This document shows positions 16,209 through 22,166 of a stretch of 32,491 nucleotides of DNA, in pieces. The first letter of the stretch is position 1, and the number at the start of each line of letters is the position of its first letter. Source of the stretch: Bacillota bacterium (lineage in GTDB: Bacteria > Bacillota > DTU030). The position numbers and the translations under genes are program-made. The stretch is from positions 1-32,491 of the forward strand of contig JAAYSG010000076.1 of assembly GCA_012518435.1 (NCBI GenBank), read 5' to 3'. The notes beneath the pieces were generated by a model. The model did not search any database. It was not told the DNA's origin and saw only the letters and a list, made by a program, of their open reading frames with translations.

Positions 16209-17879
16209 TTATACCCCCTTGTAATCATCAATAACCCCGGGGGCAATCTTTATTCCCACATCAAAGAGCTTTCCCGTTGTCGACCAGCCCCGGACCATAT
16301 TAAATTGTTCCGCCAAGAAAACCTCACTCCTATCCGCGTACTGGCCAATACCCCGCTGGGCGGCTAATTGCCGCAGGTGTTTCCGGGCCAAATCCTTGAC
16401 ATCGGCCAACTGCAAATCCCCCTTACACCTGCCGACTATCCCGTCCAGGCTCAGGTAATAGGACCCTTGCCGGGTATCGGCGTGGACCTGGAGAGAAAGG
16501 GTAGGGCGGGAAACGGCGGCACCCAGGGCATTGGCCACCGGGGAGTAGTGGTCCACAAAGGCCGGGCAACCCACTTCCTTGGCCAGGATGGGTACAAAGG
16601 CCTGGGCTGCGGCACCAATCCCCACTAGCCTCTGGGCCTTAACCCTTTGTTTGTTGACTATTTCCCAGATCCTATAGGCGGGCTCCTCTTCCCAAGACTT
16701 GAACATTTCCTTGATACTGTCCTTTAACACCTCAATTACCTGCCCTACCAGGTCCTGGGCTAAAGTTTCCGTTTTCAAACCCGCCGGGTGGGCCACCCTG
16801 GCCAAGGCTTCTTGAGAAAGGGAAAGGGGCCCCAGGTGGCCGCCGGCCAAGAAATTAACCGCGTCCGTTGGGGTGGCAACCGGCCCGCCGAAGCAGGCGG
16901 CTGGGCCCAATCGATCCGGCCCAAGGCTAATTTCCTCCCCTGTCCAGCGGACAGCACTATCCCCACCCAAGGGAAGGGAGCGTAGGGCAAGGGAGCGGAC
17001 ATGGGAATAATAGCCACCCAGCATGGCTCCCCGGGAGGCGTGTAGGGGTTTTCCTTGCAAAATAAGGGCCAAATCAGTGGTGGTACCACCCATATCCACA
17101 ACCACCGCTGTCTGCTCATCCATGGTTAAAGCCAGGGCCCCCATAACGCTGGCCGCTGGGCCGGAAAATATGGTTTCACAGGGTGAATTTAGGGAGGCCT
17201 CCAAGGGCATGGTTCCCCCATCGGCCTTTAATATATCTATGGGGGAGGTAATACCCCTTTGGACCAGGGCCCTTTTAATACTGGCTGCAAATTCCCCCCA
17301 GGCATCCTGGGTCATGGCGGTATAATAGGTGGTCACCGCCCGTCGGGGAAAATTTAGCTCCCCCGCTACCCCAAAACCCTTAACTACTTTTAAGTGGGGG
17401 TGTCTAGCCAATAATATTTCCTCCACCTGGCCCTCCTGTCTCTGATTCCGCTGGGAAAACTTCCCCACAACTGCCACCTTTTCTATGCCAGCCGCCACAA
17501 TCTTCTGGCCAAGCTCCCTTACCTCTTCCCCATCTAGGGCCTCCGTAATGCGGCCGTGAAAATCCGTCGCCCCCTTAATAATATGGGCCTGGGGAAAAAA
17601 TTGCAGCTGTCTGAGGTTTAAACCCGGCCCCGGAATTAGAATCAGGGCCACCTCATCCCCTTGGCCGGCAGCCAAAAGATTTGTTACCAAGGTGGTGCTG
17701 AGGACAAGCCGCCTAATGTCTTCACCCTTCCTTCCCCGGAGTAAATCATCCAGAACAGTAATGATGGTTTCTTGCAAATTATCATCCTCAGTGGGAGTTT
17801 TTACGCTCTCCAGAATCCGTCCATTGCCGTAAAGAACCCCATCGGTAAAGGTACCCCCCACGTCAATTCCTACTAACAT
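16209..17879 (-). CDS. Hydantoinase/oxoprolinase-family protein (HyuA-like)
   Basis: The 556-aa protein starts with the sugar-kinase-like phosphate loop MLVGIDVGGTFTDGVLYGNG and later has VVDMGGTTTDLALI (about 299-312), both typical of the hydantoinase A / N-methylhydantoinase / acetone carboxylase beta family. These ATP-dependent enzymes open cyclic amides or carboxylate ketones with a partner subunit; no HyuB-like partner is in the window, and the protein is shorter than full HyuA (about 680 aa). I chose ATG 17879 because GGAGGTGG lies just upstream and the glycine motif begins at residue 4; the open frame to 18029 is not protein-like. The deacetylase-like gene follows 47 nt downstream. Substrate unknown. 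Confidence 0.86.
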   Translation of the reverse strand: MLVGIDVGGTFTDGVLYGNGRILESVKTPTEDDNLQETIITVLDDLLRGRKGEDIRRLVLSTTLVTNLLAAGQGDEVALILIPGPGLNLRQLQFFPQAHIIKGATDFHGRITEALDGEEVRELGQKIVAAGIEKVAVVGKFSQRNQRQEGQVEEILLARHPHLKVVKGFGVAGELNFPRRAVTTYYTAMTQDAWGEFAASIKRALVQRGITSPIDILKADGGTMPLEASLNSPCETIFSGPAASVMGALALTMDEQTAVVVDMGGTTTDLALILQGKPLHASRGAMLGGYYSHVRSLALRSLPLGGDSAVRWTGEEISLGPDRLGPAACFGGPVATPTDAVNFLAGGHLGPLSLSQEALARVAHPAGLKTETLAQDLVGQVIEVLKDSIKEMFKSWEEEPAYRIWEIVNKQRVKAQRLVGIGAAAQAFVPILAKEVGCPAFVDHYSPVANALGAAVSRPTLSLQVHADTRQGSYYLSLDGIVGRCKGDLQLADVKDLARKHLRQLAAQRGIGQYADRSEVFLAEQFNMVRGWSTTGKLFDVGIKIAPGVIDDYKGV

Positions 17880-18052
17880 TAAGCCACCTCCAGCAATAAC
17901 TAACCGATTAGGTCCCCCCCAAAGGCAACTGGGGGAAAAGCCTACCCTTGGGTTCCTTAACCCTTTTTTCATTGCCCCAGCCTCTTCCTGTAAAAACGGG
18001 CAAAGGGGCATACAGGGCTGGGCCGCCAACCTGGCATAACCAGGATCCTTTA

Positions 18053-18061
18053 TGCTATAAT
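18053..18061 (+). promoter_or_regulatory. Extended -10 promoter of the four-Cys small protein
   Basis: TGC-TATAAT is a consensus extended -10 element. A poor -35 (CTGGCA at 18031) lies 19 nt upstream. Confidence 0.6.
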
Positions 18062-18100
18062 TTAACTATAATTTTAAAAAATACCGAAGGAGGTCTAATC

Positions 18101-18319
18101 ATGGGTTGTGAATACCTACAAAGTTGTCCCTTTTACAATGAAAAAATGGATATTGATAGCGGCTTGGGTAAAATTTACCGCCGCTCATACTGCCAAGGGG
18201 ATAAAACCCAGTGTGCCAGGTATATGATTGCGACAGAGTTGGGCCGGGAATCTGTCCCCGCAGACCTTTATCCCAATATGCATGACCGGGCGGAGCAGAT
18301 ATTAAACGAAACCAAATAG
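18101..18319 (+). CDS. Conserved-looking 72-aa four-cysteine protein
   Basis: The 72-aa soluble protein has C3-x5-C9-PFYN near the start and YC31-x6-C38-ARYMIATELGRESVPADLYPN in the second half. The pattern (C-x5-CPF ... YC-x6-CARY ... LG-x-x-x-VP-x-DL-x-P) resembles a small motif I recall from clostridial and deltaproteobacterial stand-alone proteins and sensory-protein tails, of unknown function. Four cysteines suggest a metal or Fe-S site. ATG 18101 is chosen for GAAGGAGG 8 nt upstream and the promoter 40 nt upstream; the open frame further upstream is not used. It stands alone. Confidence 0.78.
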   Translation: MGCEYLQSCPFYNEKMDIDSGLGKIYRRSYCQGDKTQCARYMIATELGRESVPADLYPNMHDRAEQILNETK

Positions 18320-18378
18320 AAGGGGAATAATAACTTCTTTTAGGTACTCCCTTATGGATATTGTTCCCTACTTAGAGG

Positions 18379-18417
18379 AATAATCCCTAAAAGGGGTTTA
18401 GCTAGGGGGGGATTATT
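18379..18417. terminator. Inverted repeat between convergent genes
   Basis: AATAATCCC (18379-18387) and GGGATTATT (18409-18417) are perfectly complementary and enclose a second hairpin (CTAAA/TTTAG). It lies between the convergent four-Cys gene and the HxlR-type gene and could be a two-way terminator, though U-runs are short. Confidence 0.5.
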
Positions 18418-18470
18418 TGACGCCTAGACAATAGTTGCCCTTATGATTAAAGGACTTGGGATAGAATCCC

Positions 18471-18797
18471 TCAAGCCGATGGTTGACAATATCTTTGCTG
18501 TATGTCCTCAAGATGGTGAAAAATGTGTATAAGGTCCTTACCAAAGTCAAGGAGTACATATTTACCAATATTGCCCCTAATTTCTTTGCCGATAACACGC
18601 TTTTCCATGAGTAAAGACAATTTCCTATTCAATTCCGTATGGCTCATATTTGGGATGCTTTCCAGAATGTGGATGTAACGGTGGTTACCAAAATCAATAG
18701 ACCTTAGTATTTCCGGCACCCAACGGAGCCTGAGTAAATCGTTTATTATTTGAAAACCACTAAACATGCTTTGCAGCGAAAACACCCCCACGAACAT
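18471..18797 (-). CDS. HxlR/DUF24-type winged-helix regulator
   Basis: The 108-aa protein has the HxlR pattern: LLRLRWVPEILRSIDFGNHRYIHILESIPNMSHTELNRKLSLLMEKRVIGKEI at about 21-73, in the place of the usual W-x-x-x-I-L ... L-x-G-I-S-x-x-x-L-x-x-L-x-E-L-x-x-x-G-L-I block, followed by a wing and a C-terminal dimer helix. Family members often sense quinones, aldehydes or disulfide stress through an N-terminal Cys, but here the only Cys is close to the C-terminus (QQRYC). ATG 18797 has AAGGA 8 nt upstream. It is divergent from dps over an 81-nt gap with overlapping promoters, so it may regulate dps and itself. Confidence 0.8.
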   Translation of the reverse strand: MFVGVFSLQSMFSGFQIINDLLRLRWVPEILRSIDFGNHRYIHILESIPNMSHTELNRKLSLLMEKRVIGKEIRGNIGKYVLLDFGKDLIHIFHHLEDIQQRYCQPSA

Positions 18798-18820
18798 ATT
18801 TGTTCCTTTTTGTTACTTGC

Positions 18821-18849
18821 ATTTTATGCTATAATGTAATTAAATACAA
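18821..18849 (-). promoter_or_regulatory. Promoter of the HxlR-type gene
   Basis: On the minus strand TTGTAT (18844-18849) and TAAAAT (18821-18826) are 17 nt apart. The element overlaps the dps -10 on the other strand. Confidence 0.6.
18827..18835 (+). promoter_or_regulatory. Extended -10 promoter of dps
   Basis: TGC-TATAAT, identical to the element before the four-Cys gene, lies 44 nt upstream of the dps start. No strong -35 is present. Confidence 0.6.
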
Positions 18850-18878
18850 GTACAGATAAACATTAGGAGGTTTGATCA

Positions 18879-19313
18879 ATGGAACATTTTGATTTAACAC
18901 AGGAGTACCTGGCAAATCTTGGTGTCCTACTGGTAAAGCTTCACAATATTCATTGGAACGTAGTGGGCAAACATTTTCTCAAGATCCACAATTTTACCGA
19001 AGAACTTTACGATCAGGTTTTTGAGGACTTTGACGAAGTCGCCGAATTGCTAAAAATGAAGAAGGTAATGCCTCTTTCCACGCTGGAGGAATACTTGGAA
19101 GTTGCCTCCATTGAAGAGGTCCCGGCCAAGGACTTCACCCGGGAAGAAGCCTTACAAATGGTTAAGGAAGATTTGGAAACAATGCGGGCCTTGGCCACTG
19201 ATATCAGGAATACAGCCGATGAAGAAGGAGACTTTGAGACCGTTGCCATGTTCGAAGACTATGTTGCCTTTTATAGCAAAAATATCTGGTTTGCCGATGC
19301 CATGCTCAAATAA
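18879..19313 (+). CDS. dps: Dps-family DNA-protection / ferritin-like protein
   Basis: The 144-aa four-helix protein stores iron and detoxifies peroxide in a 12-subunit shell. Dps ferroxidase ligands are all present with the canonical spacing: H25 in NIHWNVVG, H37, D52 and E56 (offsets +12, +27 and +31, as in E. coli H51/H63/D78/E82). The N-terminus is very short, so DNA binding through a Lys tail is unlikely. ATG 18879 is preceded by AGGAGG about 8 nt upstream. A strong terminator follows. The divergent HxlR-type gene shares its promoter region. Confidence 0.93.
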   Translation: MEHFDLTQEYLANLGVLLVKLHNIHWNVVGKHFLKIHNFTEELYDQVFEDFDEVAELLKMKKVMPLSTLEEYLEVASIEEVPAKDFTREEALQMVKEDLETMRALATDIRNTADEEGDFETVAMFEDYVAFYSKNIWFADAMLK

Positions 19314-19331
19314 TTCTCCCGGCAATAGCCG

Positions 19332-19362
19332 CTGCACCCCGGTACTGGGGTGCAGTTTTTTT
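19332..19362 (+). terminator. Intrinsic terminator of dps
   Basis: CTGCACCCC (19332-19340) and GGGGTGCAG (19347-19355) form a perfect 9-bp stem followed by seven T residues. Confidence 0.9.
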
Positions 19363-19400
19363 ATGCCCACTTGGTCCACAGCCATTGCCATGGAAGAGAG

Positions 19401-19426
19401 AAAAGGGCGGGGTTTTGGCCCCGCCC
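19401..19426 (-). terminator. Intrinsic terminator of the aminotransferase gene
   Basis: On the minus strand GGGCGGGG and CCCCGCCC form a perfect 8-bp stem followed by TTTT. It lies 13 nt after the stop codon. Confidence 0.85.
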
Positions 19427-19439
19427 CTCCCCCAGCTTC

Positions 19440-20630
19440 CTATGAAGCATAGACTGCATCAGCCGCCGCAAGGCCCTCCGCCACCGAGGCCTGAAAACCC
19501 TGCTCCCTTAAGGCCGAGGATAGGGCCACCAAGGCCAGGGTCACATTCTTGCGATTTGAGTTGGTTCCCATGAGGCCAACCCGCCAGATCTGCCCCTTGA
19601 CGGGCCCCAAACCACCGCCGATCTCAATATCATATTCCTGCAGAAGAAACTGGCGCACCGCCCCGTCCTCAACCCCAGAGGGAATCCAGACGGTGATGAG
19701 GCTGGGCAAGAGGTGTTGGGGCTGGGCCATGGTCTTTAACCCCAAACCTTCAAGCCCGGCACAAAAGGCCCGGGCGTTGAGATCATGCCGCTCCCAACGG
19801 GCCTCCAAGCCCTCCTCAGCCACAATCCGCAGGGCCTCCCTCAGGGCATAGACCATGCTGATGGGTGCTGTATGATGATAAAATCTCTCCTTCCCCCAGT
19901 AGCGCTCGATCATTGTCAGATCTAGATACCAGCTGGGTACCTTTGTCTTGCGGCTATTTAATACCGCCCGGGCCCTTTCATTAAAGCTAATGGGAGACAA
20001 ACCCGGTGGGCAACTTAGACATTTTTGCGTGCCGCTATAGGCGGCATCAACCCCCCATTCATCCAGCTTAAGGGGGGCCCCACCCAAGGATGTGACACAA
20101 TCAGCCACCAAGAGGGCATCATGGCTGTGGGCAAGGGCGGCAATTTCCTTGAGGGGTTGCAAAACCCCAGTGGAGGTTTCCGCATGGACCAGGCCCACCA
20201 GTTTGGCATGGGGCATGGCCTCTAGGGCATCCTCCACCTGCTCTGGCTCAATTATCCTTCCCCATTCCCCTTCAATTACCGCCACTTCGGCACCACAACG
20301 GCGGGCAATATCCACCATCCGCTGGCCAAAATACCCGCAAACACCCACAATTACCTGGTCCCCCGGCTCCAGGAGATTGGAAAGGACCGTGTCCATACCG
20401 GCACTACCCGTCCCCGACATGGGTAGGGTTAAATCATTTTCCGTCTGGAAAACATACCTTAACAATTCCCCCGTCTCATCCATGAGCCGGAGAAATTCCG
20501 GATCCAGGTGCCCCAAAAGGGGTGCGGCCATAACCCGCAGAACCCGGGGGTCAACTCCACTGGGCCCGGGCCCCAACAGCACCCGTTCCGAATGCATTAG
20601 ATCCGTGTACTCCCTTTTCGGCTGTAACAA
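19440..20630 (-). CDS. Class V aminotransferase (alanine-glyoxylate / serine-pyruvate type)
   Basis: The 396-aa PLP enzyme matches the alanine-glyoxylate/serine-pyruvate/serine-glyoxylate aminotransferase group. The N-terminal LLGPGPSGVDPRVL motif, SGTGSAGMD phosphate-binding segment, D177 in LLVADCVTSLGG and the PLP lysine K203 in YSGTQKCLSCPPG are all present. It moves an amino group between alanine or serine and glyoxylate or pyruvate in the cytoplasm. The start is probably TTG 20630 (GGGGGA 7 nt upstream); ATG 20597 is possible but its AAGGGAG is 13 nt away. A standalone gene with a strong terminator. The exact donor/acceptor pair cannot be read. Confidence 0.9.
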   Translation of the reverse strand: MLQPKREYTDLMHSERVLLGPGPSGVDPRVLRVMAAPLLGHLDPEFLRLMDETGELLRYVFQTENDLTLPMSGTGSAGMDTVLSNLLEPGDQVIVGVCGYFGQRMVDIARRCGAEVAVIEGEWGRIIEPEQVEDALEAMPHAKLVGLVHAETSTGVLQPLKEIAALAHSHDALLVADCVTSLGGAPLKLDEWGVDAAYSGTQKCLSCPPGLSPISFNERARAVLNSRKTKVPSWYLDLTMIERYWGKERFYHHTAPISMVYALREALRIVAEEGLEARWERHDLNARAFCAGLEGLGLKTMAQPQHLLPSLITVWIPSGVEDGAVRQFLLQEYDIEIGGGLGPVKGQIWRVGLMGTNSNRKNVTLALVALSSALREQGFQASVAEGLAAADAVYAS

Positions 20631-20701
20631 GGCAAGTCCCCCTTTTTAAGTTTATCCGCAAAAAAGAACAGGAAATGGAAAATTTACTTCTATCAACAAT
20701 A

Positions 20702-20800
20702 TTCTCCCCTACTTTCCCCCTTTCCTGCCGGTAGGGAGAAAATTACCAGGGAGGAAAATTACCCCCCGGGGAAGAATCTAATTCCATAAACCGGTAATTT
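20702..20800. repeat. Repeat cluster upstream of yhaO
   Basis: AGGGAGAAAATTACC (20733-20747) is followed directly by a near copy, AGGGAGGAAAATTACC (20748-20763). The mirror GGTAATTT lies at 20793-20800, and TTCTCCCcTAC (20702-20712) can pair with GTAGGGAGAA (20731-20740). These form alternative hairpins between the divergent aminotransferase and yhaO genes. Confidence 0.55.
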
Positions 20801-20819
20801 ATTTGGGGGAGGGATTTTT

Positions 20820-22166
20820 TTGTCTGGTATCCGCTTTATCCATACGGGGGATCTCCACTTGGGTAGCCCCCTAAAGGCGGTGGGGAAGATTTCGGAGGAA
20901 TTGCGACAATCCATCTTGGCCTCTACCCAGAAGGCCCTTATAAGGATGGTGGATTGTGCCCTGGAGGAGGATGTGGATTTTGTCGTCATGGCTGGCGATA
21001 TCTATGATAATGAAGCCCGTTCTGTAAAGGATAACCGCCTTTTTGCCCAAGAAATGAAACGCCTAGAAGGAGAAAATATCCCTGTCTTTATTATTTACGG
21101 CAATCACGACCCCATTGGTAAAGGTGCCGATTATTTCCGGCTGCCTGCCAATGTTAAGATTTTGGGGGCAAAGGAGCTGGAAATGCACCTAGTCAGGGAC
21201 GGTTCCGGCCGGGCCCGGGCCAGGCTCATTGGGCAATCCTATGCCACCCCTTCCGAGACCCGGAGGATCCACCTCAACTATCAACCCCCGGCTGATGACC
21301 TTTTGAACATTGCCCTCCTGCACACTGGGTTAAATCCTGGAGCCAATACCTATGTACCCTGTTCCCCAGAGGAACTAAAGGAACTAACCGCCATAGATTA
21401 CTGGGCCCTGGGGCATATCCACTCCCCCACAATCATAAATGACAGCCATCCCGTCATTGCCTATTGCGGCATCCCCCAGGGAAGGGATGTGGGAGAAAGC
21501 GGCGTTAAAGGCTGCCTTTTGGTGGATCTTACCGCTTCCGGTGCAGCGGAGGTAAGGTTTGTGCCCACCTCCCCCATCATCTGGTTGACCCCCAGCCTCC
21601 TCCTGAAACCGGACCAGCCCCTTCATAATATGGATGACCTTATTGATATGCTTTTATTGGCCGGACAAGAAATTATTGCTTCCCGCCCTGAAATGCCCCT
21701 CCACTGTCCCGCTGGGCCTTGGGATTATGAGCCCGAGGGCTATGTGGTGCGATGGGAAATTGGGGGTAGAAATGACATCCACGCTAGCCTTATCAGGGGA
21801 AATGAAGGTGAAATTGCCGCTGAACTAGCAGAAATTCTCAACCAACACCTAACCGGACTAAGACCCTACCTGTGGACTGAAGGGGTAAAATTGCACACCG
21901 CCTCCCCCATACCCAACCTGGATCTTTTACTAAAGCAGGATAAAACAATTCAAACCCTGCAGGAAGTTAAGTTAGCCTGTCAAAAGGACCCGGAACTCAA
22001 GAAGAAGGCAATCTCTGCCATGGGTAATATCTTTTATAGGCCCCGGGATCCCGAGGACCTGCGGGATGATACCTTCCCGGTAACGGAGGAAAGGTTAAAT
22101 ACTCTGTTGGAAGATGCCTTTAATATGGTTTTGGAAAGAATTATCCAGGAGCGTGAAAAGCAGTGA
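20820..22166 (+). CDS. yhaO: YhaO/SbcD-type metallophosphoesterase (DNA repair nuclease subunit)
   Basis: The 448-aa protein has the Mre11/SbcD phosphodiesterase motifs in order: D11-L-H13, GD60IYD, GN95H96D97, H168 in ALLHTG and GH199IH201. These bind two metal ions for nuclease activity. The N-terminal 260 residues are catalytic; the rest is a capping and partner-binding part that suits YhaO better than short SbcD. The start is TTG 20820, with GGGGGAGGG about 6 nt upstream and the conserved IRFIHTGDLHLG at residue 4. It overlaps yhaN (GTGA), so the two subunits are made together and probably form a Rad50/Mre11-like complex acting on DNA ends. Confidence 0.9.
   Translation: MSGIRFIHTGDLHLGSPLKAVGKISEELRQSILASTQKALIRMVDCALEEDVDFVVMAGDIYDNEARSVKDNRLFAQEMKRLEGENIPVFIIYGNHDPIGKGADYFRLPANVKILGAKELEMHLVRDGSGRARARLIGQSYATPSETRRIHLNYQPPADDLLNIALLHTGLNPGANTYVPCSPEELKELTAIDYWALGHIHSPTIINDSHPVIAYCGIPQGRDVGESGVKGCLLVDLTASGAAEVRFVPTSPIIWLTPSLLLKPDQPLHNMDDLIDMLLLAGQEIIASRPEMPLHCPAGPWDYEPEGYVVRWEIGGRNDIHASLIRGNEGEIAAELAEILNQHLTGLRPYLWTEGVKLHTASPIPNLDLLLKQDKTIQTLQEVKLACQKDPELKKKAISAMGNIFYRPRDPEDLRDDTFPVTEERLNTLLEDAFNMVLERIIQEREKQ

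Larger units (their letters stand above)
18814..18852. promoter_or_regulatory. Inverted repeat in the HxlR/dps promoter region (candidate operator)
   Basis: TACTTG (18814-18819) and CAAGTA (18847-18852) are perfect complements, and the match continues inward imperfectly (TACTTGcATTTtAT against its mirror). One arm lies at the regulator transcription start, the other on its -35. Confidence 0.5.

Noticed and set aside
16164-18029. Upstream extension of the hydantoinase frame to 18029
   Set aside because: The glycine-rich start motif and the GGAGGTGG ribosome site place the start at 17879; the extension is Pro/Gly-rich and not family-like.
18413-18598. 61-codon minus-strand frame within the HxlR-type gene
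   Set aside because: It is out of frame with a recognisable winged-helix protein and has no ribosome site.
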